Below, piece by piece: positions 1-9,677 of a stretch of DNA of 64,000 nucleotides (its first letter is position 1; each line of letters begins with the position of its first letter). The notes under the pieces were generated by a model, which was not told the DNA's origin, did not search any database, and saw only the letters and a program-made list of their open reading frames with translations. Source of the stretch: Planctomycetota bacterium (GTDB taxonomy: Bacteria; Planctomycetota; UBA1135; GCA-002686595); the NCBI GenBank assembly GCA_020638835.1, contig JACKHV010000007.1, positions 1-64,000 of the forward strand, written 5' to 3'. Made by a program: the position numbers and the translations under genes.

Positions 1-80
1 GCATCGAGCCGACCCACGCGGTCGCCAACTTCGGCGAGCTGCGCACGCTGCTGCGCGAGTCGTACGACGTGCCGGTCTGA
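1..80 (+). CDS. 3' end of an unidentified gene (partial)
   Basis: Only the last 25 codons of a forward gene are inside the window, read from base 3 to the TGA at 78-80; the peptide ends in SYDVPV. The fragment is too short to assign to a family. The reading frame is inferred because the adjoining palindrome is anchored on this stop codon and the next gene on the opposite strand ends in the mirrored sequence. The last codon and stop lie inside the palindrome arm. Confidence 0.5.
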   Translation, partial: IEPTHAVANFGELRTLLRESYDVPV

Positions 81-183
81 GGAACGTACCGTGCCGTAAC
101 TACTTCGACCGCGATCGGCGCGCGGAGGCCTCTGCGCGACGATCGCGGTCGAAACAGTTACGGCACGGTACGTTCCTCAGACC
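74..183. repeat. 110-bp near-perfect palindrome between convergent genes
   Basis: Bases 74-128 pair with 129-183 around a GGCC apex, with four imperfect pairs (102/155, 103/154, 118/139, and a G-T at 124/133). The arms contain the stop codons of both flanking convergent genes. They also contain the core TACCGTGCCGTA, shared with the palindrome at 41225. No T-run follows either side, so it is not a classical intrinsic terminator, although a bidirectional terminator or mRNA 3'-end stabiliser is the simplest role (inference). Confidence 0.9.
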
Positions 184-1205
184 TCCAACAAATGGCACGC
201 CGCCGTGTGCCCGCTCTCGACCGGGATGTGCGCGGGGTACTCGACCTTGCAGCGCGCCACGGCGACCGGGCAGCGGTCGTGGAAGTGGCAGCCTTGCGGC
301 GGGTTGATCGGGGAAGGCACGTCGCCGGTCAGGGGGATGTGCTTCTTCTTGCGCGTCGGGTCGGGGCTCGGGACGGAGGAGAGCAGCGCTTGGGTGTACG
401 GGTGACGCGGGTTGCCGAAGATCTGCTTCGAGGTGCCGATCTCGACGATGCGGCCGAGGTACATCACGGCGATGCGGTCGGAGATGTACTTCACCACCGA
501 CATGTCGTGCGCGATGAAGAGGTACGAGAGGTCGAACTCCGACTGCAGGTCCTTGAGCAGGTTGATCACCTGCGCCTGGATCGAGACGTCGAGCGCCGAG
601 ACGGCTTCGTCGCAGACGATGAACTTCGGGCCGAGGGCGAGCGCGCGCGCGATGCCGACGCGTTGGCGTTGGCCGCCGGAGAACTCATGCGGGAAGCGGT
701 TGCGCGCGTCGGCCCACAGGCCGACCTTGACCAACAGCTCGGCGACGCGGTCGTCGAGGTAGGCCGGATCGCACAGCTTGTGCACCTTGAGCGCCTCGCC
801 CACGATGTTGCCCACCGTGATGCGCGGGTTCAGGCTCGAGTACGGGTCTTGGAAGATGATCTGCAGGTCGCGGCGGTACCGGCGCATCTCGCTGGTCGAG
901 ATGTCGAAGAGGTCGACCTCGCGGTCCACCTTCGGGCGGTAGATCGCGGTCCCGCAGGTCGGCTCGATCAGACGCAGAAGCGTGCGCCCGGTCGTCGTCT
1001 TGCCGCAGCCGGACTCGCCGACCAGGCTGAGCGTCTCCTTGCGGCCGATCTCGAAGGACACGTCGTCGACGGCTTTCACGTCCCCGACGTGGCGCTGGAA
1101 GACGCCCTTCTTGATCGGGAAGTACTTCTTCATGCCGCGCACTTCGATGAGCGGCGCGGTGGACTTGGCGGCGGGCGCGGCCGGCTTCGCGTGTTCGATC
1201 GTCAT
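177..1205 (-). CDS. Peptide ABC importer ATPase, OppF/DppF type (operon A)
   Basis: This 342-aa protein is one of the two ATPases that power an oligopeptide/dipeptide importer on the inner face of the cytoplasmic membrane. The Walker A motif GESGCGKTT is at residues 63-71, the ABC signature FSGGQRQR at 175-182 and Walker B at 195-200. Walker B continues as CDEAVSALD, with Ala where Pro is usual. The C-terminus carries the oligo_HPY extension (RHPYTQALL, then a Cys-rich tail). I chose the ATG at 1205 because it is 17 bp after the preceding stop and gives a normal length; a longer in-frame start runs into the upstream gene. It is the last gene of a five-gene operon. Its final codons lie in the palindrome at 74-183. 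Confidence 0.93.
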   Translation of the reverse strand: MTIEHAKPAAPAAKSTAPLIEVRGMKKYFPIKKGVFQRHVGDVKAVDDVSFEIGRKETLSLVGESGCGKTTTGRTLLRLIEPTCGTAIYRPKVDREVDLFDISTSEMRRYRRDLQIIFQDPYSSLNPRITVGNIVGEALKVHKLCDPAYLDDRVAELLVKVGLWADARNRFPHEFSGGQRQRVGIARALALGPKFIVCDEAVSALDVSIQAQVINLLKDLQSEFDLSYLFIAHDMSVVKYISDRIAVMYLGRIVEIGTSKQIFGNPRHPYTQALLSSVPSPDPTRKKKHIPLTGDVPSPINPPQGCHFHDRCPVAVARCKVEYPAHIPVESGHTAACHLLEV

Positions 1206-1222
1206 CGGCAAGTCGGTGAGCA

Positions 1223-2263
<1,041 letters not shown>

Positions 2264-2274
2264 CTCGTGGACCT

Positions 2275-4065
2275 CTAGTTCTTGCGCGTCTTGGGGTCCA
2301 CGGCGTCGCGGAACGCGTCGCCGACCTGGTTGTAGCAGGTGATCGTGATGAAGATCAGCAAGCCGGGGAAGACCTGCACCCACCAGTGCTCGGGCGCCTT
2401 GGACTCGTTGATCAACGAGCCCCACGACGCGATCGGCGGCTGGATGCCGAAGCCGAGGAAGGACATCGTCGACTCGGTCAGGATGCCGGAAGCGACCGCG
2501 AAGGCGCCGGCGACGAGCGCGGGCGCGAAGGCGTTCGGCAGGATGTGGCGGAAGATCGTGCGCGCCGACGAGAAGCCGAGCGCCTTCGCGGCTACCGCGA
2601 ACTCGGCCTCGCGCAAGCGCAGGAACTCGGCCCGCACGAGGCGCGCGACGCCGGTCCAGCGGATCAGCGCGATGATGATCACGATCGAGTAGATCGGCGA
2701 GATCACGTTCGGGTCGATGAAGGCCGCGACCATCAGGATCAGCGGGAAGGCCGGGATGCAGAGGAAGACCTCGATGATCCGCGAGATCACGAGGTCGACC
2801 CAGCCGCCGAAGTAACCGGCGATCGCGCCGATCACCGTACCGATGACGAGCAGCAACGCGGCGGACAGGAGTCCCACCGTCAAGCTGACGCGTCCGCCCC
2901 ACAGGATGCGCGTCAGGAAGTCACGTCCGACCTTGTCCGTGCCGAGGACGTGCCGGTAGGGCGAGTTGCGATCCGGTTCGCCGTACAGCACGGCCACCGG
3001 CTTCGCGGGCGGCATGTAGCCCGTCACCGGATCGGCCTTGGGCACGCGCGCGCCGCGCACGTAGTAGCCTTCCTCGGAGATCTCCGCCTTCTCGACCGCG
3101 GTCGGCGGGCGGAAGTTCTCCGCGCCGTTCGTCTCCGCGAAGCCGTACGGGATCAGCGGCATCACCGTGCGCACGACTTCGATCTGCCCCGCGGTGATCT
3201 CCGCCTTGAAGGAGGCGGCCTTGTTCGTCCCCGCGTCGTCGGAGACGGCCCACCAGAGCAGCGCCGCGAGCGCGGAGAGGCCGAGCACGGCGAAGAACTT
3301 CGGCTTGCGCGCGCGACGGATGCGGGAGCGGTTGCCGCTCAGCACGCGCTTGTTCACGAAGCGGTTCCAGAGCGGCCAGGTGAGCACCATCGCCCACATG
3401 ACCATCATCAGGACCTCGCCCCAGGTGAGCGTGTCGAACAGCGGATAGCGCGTCAGCGGCCGCAAGCGCTTGCCGCCCTCCGCTTCCTTCTCCGGGTCGA
3501 ACGGCTTGTAGTCCGCGCGGATCGTCTTGGCGATGTCCTTCGCCTCGCCGCCGAGCTCGCCGGCGCGCTCGGTGTCGCCGGCGCGCGACGCGGCGAAGGC
3601 TTCGTCGACCTTGGCGAGCAGGTCGTCGAGCGACGCGTGGTCTCCTTCGGGCAGCCAAGCGGACATCACCTCGAGGCGCGAGTTCACGGCTTCGCGCTCG
3701 GCGTTCAGCGCTTGCTCGAAGGTCTGCGTCGAGCCCTCCGTGCGCTTCTCGAGGTACTCCTCCGGCGTCTTCTTCGCGAGGCTCGCCGCGCCCAGCACGG
3801 CGGGATAGAGCGTGCGGTGCGCGTCGCCGTACTCCGAGCGGTTCACCGCCTCGATCACGAACGGTTGGTCGTTCGCGATCAGCGGCGCGTAGATCGCCGA
3901 GGCGTAGAGCAGCGCGAGGATCCCGAGCGCGAGCTTGAACAGGTCGTTGCGACCGAGCTGCTCGAAGACCAGGTCCCAGTAGTCCTTGGAGTAGGCCTTC
4001 GGCGGCGCGGATGCAGCCGGCGCGTTCGGCGCCGCGGGCGCCGTCTTCGTCATGGTCGTGGTCAT
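2275..4065 (-). CDS. Peptide ABC importer permease, OppC type with a very large N-terminal insertion (operon A)
   Basis: At 596 aa this is about twice the usual OppC length. TM1 is at about residues 43-63. A polar, helix-rich stretch of about 150 residues follows, then two additional hydrophobic segments near 216-232 and 257-274 and a second polar stretch. The canonical binding-protein-dependent permease domain starts only near residue 372 (LGTDKVGRDFLTRILWGGR). The EAA-loop-like segment AKALGFSSARTIFRHILPN, which contacts the ATPases, is present, so the core looks functional. The start ATG is 10 bp after the OppB stop. The extra domain probably lies partly outside the membrane and might contact the binding protein (inference). 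Confidence 0.9.
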   Translation of the reverse strand: MTTTMTKTAPAAPNAPAASAPPKAYSKDYWDLVFEQLGRNDLFKLALGILALLYASAIYAPLIANDQPFVIEAVNRSEYGDAHRTLYPAVLGAASLAKKTPEEYLEKRTEGSTQTFEQALNAEREAVNSRLEVMSAWLPEGDHASLDDLLAKVDEAFAASRAGDTERAGELGGEAKDIAKTIRADYKPFDPEKEAEGGKRLRPLTRYPLFDTLTWGEVLMMVMWAMVLTWPLWNRFVNKRVLSGNRSRIRRARKPKFFAVLGLSALAALLWWAVSDDAGTNKAASFKAEITAGQIEVVRTVMPLIPYGFAETNGAENFRPPTAVEKAEISEEGYYVRGARVPKADPVTGYMPPAKPVAVLYGEPDRNSPYRHVLGTDKVGRDFLTRILWGGRVSLTVGLLSAALLLVIGTVIGAIAGYFGGWVDLVISRIIEVFLCIPAFPLILMVAAFIDPNVISPIYSIVIIIALIRWTGVARLVRAEFLRLREAEFAVAAKALGFSSARTIFRHILPNAFAPALVAGAFAVASGILTESTMSFLGFGIQPPIASWGSLINESKAPEHWWVQVFPGLLIFITITCYNQVGDAFRDAVDPKTRKN

Positions 4066-4075
4066 CGCGCGCGCC

Positions 4076-5149
4076 TCAGGAGTAGCTGATGCGCGGGTCG
4101 ACCAGCGCGTAGGCGATGTCGGAGAGCAGGATGCCCGCGAGCGTCATGACGCTGGTGAGCGCCATGACCGACATGATGATGTTGTAGTCGCGCGACAGCA
4201 GACCCTTGTACATGTACTCGCCCATGCCCGGCAGGTCGAAGACGTACTCGATCACGATCGAGCCGCCGATCAGGATCGGCAGGATCGACGCGAAGAGCGT
4301 GATCACCGGGATCAGCGAGTTGCGCAGCGCGTGCTTCAGCACCACGGTGCGCTCGCTGAGGCCCTTGGCGCGCGCGGTGCGGATGTAGTCCTGGTGGATG
4401 ACCTCGATCATGCCCGTGCGCATCTGCCGCGAGATGTACGCGAGGCCGCCGTAGGTCGAAACCGTCACCGGCAGCACCATGTGCTTCGCCGAGTCCCAGA
4501 GCCACTCGAGCAAGTTCATCTGATCCGCGTCCGGCCCGTGCATGCCCATCACGGGCAACAGGTTCAGCCCCTCGGCGCCGAAGATCAGCTGCAGCATCAA
4601 GCCCGCCCAGAAGACCGGGATCGAGTACAGCACGAAGAGGCCGAGCGTCATCACCTTGTCGATGCGCGTCCCGCGCCGGTTCGCGGAGTAGATGCCGATC
4701 GGGATCGCGAGCAGGTAGGTCAAGAAGGTCGAGATCAGCGCGAGCGGGATCGTGACCTGCATCAAGCGCCGCTTCAGCTCGTCCCCGACCGACTTGTTCT
4801 TGTTGATCAGTTCCTTGCCGAAGTCGAGCGCGAGCAAGCCGCCCCACGGTTCCTTGCCGGTCCCGCCGAACCACTCGTGACCGTCGGGGCGCACGTTGAA
4901 CGGCCCGAGGTAGCCGAGGTACTGCACGACGAAGCTGCGGTCGAGCGCGTGTTCCTTACGGAACTCCTCGATCTTCGCCTCGATGTTCGCGCCCTTCTCG
5001 GAGACCTCGCCGCCGCCGCCGGCACCCAGGCCGAGCGCCATCGCCGCCGGGTCGCCCGGCGCGGCGTGCATGCACACGAGGATCATGAAGAGGATCCCGA
5101 GCAACGTCGGGATCGCCCAGAGGACGCGCCTCAGGATGTAGTTCAGCAC
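4076..5149 (-). CDS. Peptide ABC importer permease, OppB type (operon A)
   Basis: This 357-aa polytopic membrane protein begins MLNYILRRVLWAIPTLLGIL, the normal OppB start with TM1. A Gly-rich and charged stretch of roughly 100 residues separates TM1 from the permease core, longer than in enterobacterial OppB. The core contains GLSERTVVLKHALRNSLIPV, the EAA loop. The C-terminus DPRISYS is typical. It pairs with the large OppC-type protein to form the membrane channel. It sits 16 bp after the binding-protein gene and 10 bp before oppC, consistent with one transcript. Confidence 0.93.
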   Translation of the reverse strand: MLNYILRRVLWAIPTLLGILFMILVCMHAAPGDPAAMALGLGAGGGGEVSEKGANIEAKIEEFRKEHALDRSFVVQYLGYLGPFNVRPDGHEWFGGTGKEPWGGLLALDFGKELINKNKSVGDELKRRLMQVTIPLALISTFLTYLLAIPIGIYSANRRGTRIDKVMTLGLFVLYSIPVFWAGLMLQLIFGAEGLNLLPVMGMHGPDADQMNLLEWLWDSAKHMVLPVTVSTYGGLAYISRQMRTGMIEVIHQDYIRTARAKGLSERTVVLKHALRNSLIPVITLFASILPILIGGSIVIEYVFDLPGMGEYMYKGLLSRDYNIIMSVMALTSVMTLAGILLSDIAYALVDPRISYS

Positions 5150-5165
5150 GGCGGGAGCCTTGGGG

Positions 5166-7151
5166 CTACTTGGTCGGCGTCGACCGCGTGCCCGGCGTAC
5201 CGGACGGGTAGTACCAGCGCCGGATCGAGTAGCCCGGGGCGATCTTGAAGGCCTGGAAGCCGCGGATCTTCTTGTTCATCGCGAACTTCTTGGGCGAGTT
5301 GAGGCCGAACATGTAGGGCTGCAGCTCGGCGATCTTGGCGTGCAGTTGCTGCCAGATCTTCGCGCGCTTCTCGAGGTCGAGCTCGCGCTGTCCCTTCTCG
5401 ATCAGAGCGTCGATCTCGGGATCCATCACGCCGCACATGTTCGAGCTCTTCTTGTCGGCCGGGCCCCACTTCGAGTGCCACAGCTGCTCGGGGTCGGACT
5501 CGAGCGGCGGCACCCAGGCGAGGTTCACCGCGTCGAAGTTGCGCTCGAGCATGCGGTCGAGGAAGGTCGCCCAGTCGAAGTTGCGCATCGTCACTTCGAT
5601 GCCGAGGTTCTTGAAGGCTTCCTGCATCTTCAGCCCGAAGGTCAGCGACGCTTCGTTGCCCGACGGATACATGAACTCGATCGAGAACTTGACGCCGTCC
5701 TTGTCGATCCAGCCGTCACCGTCGCGGTCGTACCAGCCGGCTTCGGCCAGCAGTTCTTCCGCGGTGTCGGGGTCGTAGCCGACCGGTTCGACGTCCTTGT
5801 TGTAGCCGGGACCGAAGTAGTTCTGCGGACCGGAGACGCGGATCGCGAGGCCGTTGTACTGCGTGATGCGGTAGTTCTCCATGTCGAACGCCATGGCGAG
5901 CGCGCGCCGCACGTTCGGGTCGGACAGCTTCGGGCGCAGCGTGTTCCAGCCGGTGTAGCCGTAGGTCCCGGTGTACAGGTAGCCCTTGTAGAAGGAGTCC
6001 GTGAAGGTCTTCGTCGCGGTGCGCTCGCCGAAGTAGTCCTCCGACTTCACGCGGTCGAAGTAGTCGAGCTGCCCGTTGATCAGCGCCTGGAAGGCCGTGT
6101 TGTCGTCCGAGATCACCCGCCAGGTGATCTTGTCGAAGTAGCAGCCCTTGTCCGTCCAGTCGTGGTAGCCCTCGTAGCGGACGGCCTCGACGAACTTCGG
6201 ATCCCAGGTCGTGATCTTGTAGGGACCGAGGCCCACCCACTGCGTGTTGTGCGGGTTGTCGTTGATGTACTTGCCGCGCTCCTGCTCGGTGAAGACGTGG
6301 TCGGCGGTGAGACCCTTGTGCGCAGCGGGGTCGTACTTCGCGTTGTCCGGATCGGTGAGGTCGTACAGGTGGCGCGGCAGGATGCACATGTCGCCGATGG
6401 ACGTCAGCGCGCCGAAGTACTGGTTCTCGTAGAAGAAGCGGACCGTGGTCGGGTCGACGACTTCACCGGCGAGCACCTTCTCGAACTGGAAGCGGATCTC
6501 GTCGCAGTCGACGGCCTGGTTGTTGTAGACGTCCCACGAGAACAGCACGTCGGCGGCGTCGAAGGGATGGCCGTCGTGCCAAGTGACGTCGCCCTGCAAG
6601 CTGAAGGTGAAGACCGTGCCGCGCTCGATCACGGCGACGTCGTCCTTCGCGACGCGCAGCTCGGTCGCGCCGATCGGGTTCGCCTTCGAGAGCGAGCTGA
6701 CCACGTAGCTGTCCCCGTCGGTGCGCACGCTGCCGTAGAGCACGAGGCGTTCCTTGTCGCCGGTGCCGATCTTGCGCGCGGCGGGGTAGGTCTCGTCCGC
6801 GCCCGGCTTGAGGATCAGCTGGTCCTCCTCGCTCCAGCTCTCCGCGAGGCTCGGGTCGATCTCCCACGACTCCCAGTTCTGCAGGACGAGCCGGTCGTGC
6901 ACCTCGTAGAGCATCCAGTTCGACACCGCCGAGTTCTCGACGGCCCGGTTCAGGCCCTCGACGGCGGACGAGAGGTGGACCACGACCGAACCGCCGTAGG
7001 CCGGCTCCGGCTGACCCTTCTCCTTGTCGGGGTGGAACTCGTCCACGGGCACCGGCGGGCCGACGACCTGGGCCGCGCGGGCGGCTGGAGCGAGGGACAG
7101 GAGGAGGCCGGCGGTGAGCGCCAGGGTGCGGCGCAAGCCCTTGTGATCCAT
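5166..7151 (-). CDS. Peptide-type extracellular solute-binding protein, family 5 (operon A)
   Basis: This 661-aa protein is the periplasmic ligand-binding component that delivers substrate to the OppB/OppC-type permeases encoded downstream. The N-terminus has a signal peptide (MDHKGLRRTLALTAGLLLSL, then an AARAA-type cleavage region). The body has the SBP_bac_5 layout: an early LNRAVENS/ESWE region, GDVTWHDGHPFDAADVLFSW, and late DPNVRRALAMAFD. The ATG at 7151 is preceded on the minus strand by AAGGA about ten bases upstream, which favours it over an in-frame start further out. It is the first gene of operon A and faces the second binding-protein gene at 7346. Confidence 0.92.
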   Translation of the reverse strand: MDHKGLRRTLALTAGLLLSLAPAARAAQVVGPPVPVDEFHPDKEKGQPEPAYGGSVVVHLSSAVEGLNRAVENSAVSNWMLYEVHDRLVLQNWESWEIDPSLAESWSEEDQLILKPGADETYPAARKIGTGDKERLVLYGSVRTDGDSYVVSSLSKANPIGATELRVAKDDVAVIERGTVFTFSLQGDVTWHDGHPFDAADVLFSWDVYNNQAVDCDEIRFQFEKVLAGEVVDPTTVRFFYENQYFGALTSIGDMCILPRHLYDLTDPDNAKYDPAAHKGLTADHVFTEQERGKYINDNPHNTQWVGLGPYKITTWDPKFVEAVRYEGYHDWTDKGCYFDKITWRVISDDNTAFQALINGQLDYFDRVKSEDYFGERTATKTFTDSFYKGYLYTGTYGYTGWNTLRPKLSDPNVRRALAMAFDMENYRITQYNGLAIRVSGPQNYFGPGYNKDVEPVGYDPDTAEELLAEAGWYDRDGDGWIDKDGVKFSIEFMYPSGNEASLTFGLKMQEAFKNLGIEVTMRNFDWATFLDRMLERNFDAVNLAWVPPLESDPEQLWHSKWGPADKKSSNMCGVMDPEIDALIEKGQRELDLEKRAKIWQQLHAKIAELQPYMFGLNSPKKFAMNKKIRGFQAFKIAPGYSIRRWYYPSGTPGTRSTPTK

Positions 7152-7345
7152 GGAGTTGTGGTCCTTCGAGGTCAGGCGCGCGCCCGGTTGGGGGGAGGCG
7201 CGGCGCGTCGGGGAGCGCGACCGGAGGCGCGGGCCCCGCGGAAGCCCGCACACCCTAGCGTCGCGAGAAGCCCCCGTCAAGGACGCAACTCCTTGCAATT
7301 ACGAGACTTGCGGCGATCGAACGCCCCCTCTAGAGTGCCTCGCGC
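7152..7345. promoter_or_regulatory. Divergent promoter region between two peptide importer operons
   Basis: This 194-bp gap separates the first genes of two oppositely directed opp-type operons, so both promoters must lie here or overlap the starts. It contains a perfect 6-bp inverted repeat CAAGGA-N6-TCCTTG at 7278-7295, a possible operator or short hairpin. I could not identify confident -35/-10 pairs. Confidence 0.5.
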
Positions 7346-9547
7346 ATGGCCTTCTCCCCCGCTCCCCGGTGGCTGCGACAAGGCGCCGCCCTGGCCATCC
7401 TGATCGGCCTCGCCGCGGCCGGCGCGAGTGTGCTCGGCGCGGCCCGCCTGCCGCGCGCGGACTTCGTGCTGAACAACGCGACGGAGATCCAGAGCCTCGA
7501 CCCGCACACCGTCACCGGCATCCCCGAGGGCCGCGTGATGCGCGCGATCTACGAAGGGCTGACCGTGAAGCACCCCGAGACCCTCGCCGCCCTGCCGGGC
7601 ATGGCGGAGTCGTGGGAAGTCAGCGACGACGGCCTGCACTACCGCTTCCACATGCGCGCGGGCGCGGTGTGGTCCGACGGTGAGCCGATCGACGCGCGCG
7701 ACTTCGCGTTCGCGTGGTGCCGCTTGCTGTCGCCGGAGACGGCGGCGGAGTACGCGTACCAGTTGTGGTGCGTGGAGGGTGCGGAGGCGTGGACGTTGTT
7801 GCCGGACGATCGGATGTATCGCGTCGCCGACGGAACTTGGTGGCAAGAGATCGCGCCCGGTCGCTATCGAGTCGGGTTCTCCGCGTTCTCGACGAATCGT
7901 CACGGCCAACCGCTGCATCGTGAGAGTGCGACGCCCCCGCCGTCGGATCCTCGATTCCCGAACAACCCGAGTACACACTCCGTTGGCGACTGGATGTTTG
8001 CCAAGTGGCTTCCCTACGGCGTACTCGCGCCATTCCGAGCAGAGGGCGCTCCAGGCCCGGCGGTGGCGAACGAACTTCCTCCCGACTCGCGCGGCGAAGT
8101 GCGGTCGGGGATGTACGACGAACATTGGGTCTTCGAAGTCGAACCGACCGCTGAAGAACTCGCGACGCTTCGACTGCTGAGCGCCGCTGAGTTCCGAGAC
8201 TTCGCGTGGCGCAGAGAGGTCGGCATCCAAGCCTCCGAAGACGGCACCACCCTCGACGTCACCCTCCGCCAACCGACGCCCTACTTCCTCGACCTCTGCG
8301 CCTTCTACCCGCTCTTCCCCGTCAGCGAGAAGGCGATCGAGCGCGCGAAAGAGCGCTGGCCGTCGTCGTGGCGCATCGAGTGGTTGAAGCCGGAACACCT
8401 CGTCACCAACGGCCCCTACCGCGTCGCCTTCCGGCGCGTGAACGACCGCATCCGGCTCGAGAAGAGCCCGAGCTACTGGGACGCCGACCACATCGCCTTC
8501 GACACGATCGACCTGCTCGCGGTCGACCACCTCGGCACGAGCCTGAACCTCTACCTGACCGGCGAGGTCGACTGGATCGACCGGCCGATCGCCGGCGTCA
8601 TCCCGCGGCTCCTGCCGCGCGAGGACTTCAACCCGGCGCCCTACCTCGGCACCTACTTCTACCGCGTCAACATCACGCAGCCGCCCTTCGACGACGTGCG
8701 CGTGCGGCGCGCGCTCGCGCTCTCGATCGACCGCCGCGCGGTGTGCGAGAAGATCACCAAGTCCGGTGAGCGGCCGTCCTACAGCATCGTGCCGCGCAGC
8801 CTCGACGGCTACGTCGGCGGCGAGATGCGGCACTCGACGAGCGAGGCGACCTACGAGGCGAACTTCGCGAAGGACCTCGAGGAAGCGCAGCGCTTGCTCG
8901 TCGAAGCGGGTTACGGCCCGGACGGCGCCGAGTTCCCGACCTTCGAGATCCTCTACAACACCGACCAGACGCACAAGGACATCGCCGAGGTGCTCGCCGA
9001 CGGTTGGTCGAAGCAGCTCGGCATCGACGCGAAGACGCTGAACCAGGAGTGGAAGGTCTACCTCGACTCGCAGCGCTCGCTCGACTACCAAGTGTCGCGC
9101 TCGGCGTGGATCGGCGACTACCTCGACGCGAACTCCTTCCTCGACATGTGGATGACGGGGAACGAGAACAACCGCACCGGTTGGGGCAACGAACGCTACG
9201 ACGAGCTGATCCGCGCCGCCGCCGCCGAGCCGGACGTCGCCGCGCGCCAGCGCTTGTTCGACGAGGCCGAGACGATCCTGATGGAGGAGCTGCCGGTCCT
9301 CCCGATCTACGACTACACCTCGCGCAACCTCGCCAATCCGCGCCTCGGCGGCTTCGCCGGCAACGCGCTCGACGAACACTTCACGAAGTTCTGGTACTGG
9401 ATGGACGACGCGGAGCTCGCCGAGAAGCGCGCGCAGCAGCCGTCCGACTGGGTGCGCGTCCCCGCGCGCGGACCGAGCGCGGGCAAGTACCCGCCGGCGG
9501 GGCGAGATGCCGTGATCCGCTGCACGCTACCGGGGGTCGACCGATGA
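7346..9547 (+). CDS. Peptide-type solute-binding protein, family 5, with an atypical insert (operon B)
   Basis: This 733-aa protein has an N-terminal hydrophobic signal or anchor segment (residues 12-33) and the SBP_bac_5 fold: QSLDPHTVTGIPEGRVMRAI, GAVWSDGEPIDARDFAFAW, then TPYFLDLCAF and DVRVRRALALSIDR. Residues about 150-290 (nt about 7790-8215) are extra compared with OppA-like proteins. They interrupt the usual path from the WCVEGAEA segment to VTLRQPTPYFLDL. That stretch also uses more A/T-ending codons (CGT, CGA, GAT, CAT, AAT) than its flanks, suggesting different ancestry or relaxed selection. It is expected to capture peptides or a related solute for the permeases encoded downstream. 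Confidence 0.9.
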   Translation: MAFSPAPRWLRQGAALAILIGLAAAGASVLGAARLPRADFVLNNATEIQSLDPHTVTGIPEGRVMRAIYEGLTVKHPETLAALPGMAESWEVSDDGLHYRFHMRAGAVWSDGEPIDARDFAFAWCRLLSPETAAEYAYQLWCVEGAEAWTLLPDDRMYRVADGTWWQEIAPGRYRVGFSAFSTNRHGQPLHRESATPPPSDPRFPNNPSTHSVGDWMFAKWLPYGVLAPFRAEGAPGPAVANELPPDSRGEVRSGMYDEHWVFEVEPTAEELATLRLLSAAEFRDFAWRREVGIQASEDGTTLDVTLRQPTPYFLDLCAFYPLFPVSEKAIERAKERWPSSWRIEWLKPEHLVTNGPYRVAFRRVNDRIRLEKSPSYWDADHIAFDTIDLLAVDHLGTSLNLYLTGEVDWIDRPIAGVIPRLLPREDFNPAPYLGTYFYRVNITQPPFDDVRVRRALALSIDRRAVCEKITKSGERPSYSIVPRSLDGYVGGEMRHSTSEATYEANFAKDLEEAQRLLVEAGYGPDGAEFPTFEILYNTDQTHKDIAEVLADGWSKQLGIDAKTLNQEWKVYLDSQRSLDYQVSRSAWIGDYLDANSFLDMWMTGNENNRTGWGNERYDELIRAAAAEPDVAARQRLFDEAETILMEELPVLPIYDYTSRNLANPRLGGFAGNALDEHFTKFWYWMDDAELAEKRAQQPSDWVRVPARGPSAGKYPPAGRDAVIRCTLPGVDR

Positions 9548-9677
9548 TCGCAGGCGGCATCCTCGATCACGCCGTGACCGATCCGTCGCGCGAGGCCCGC
9601 TCGGTTCGTCGCGGTCGCGTCTCAGCGCTGCCGTGCCTATGCCTTCCCGGATGGTCGTCGAACGGAGCGCCATCCTG

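Noticed and set aside
2406..2420. TTGATCAA as a Crp/Fnr box
   Set aside because: It lacks the 4-bp spacer of TTGAY-N4-RTCAA and lies inside a coding region.
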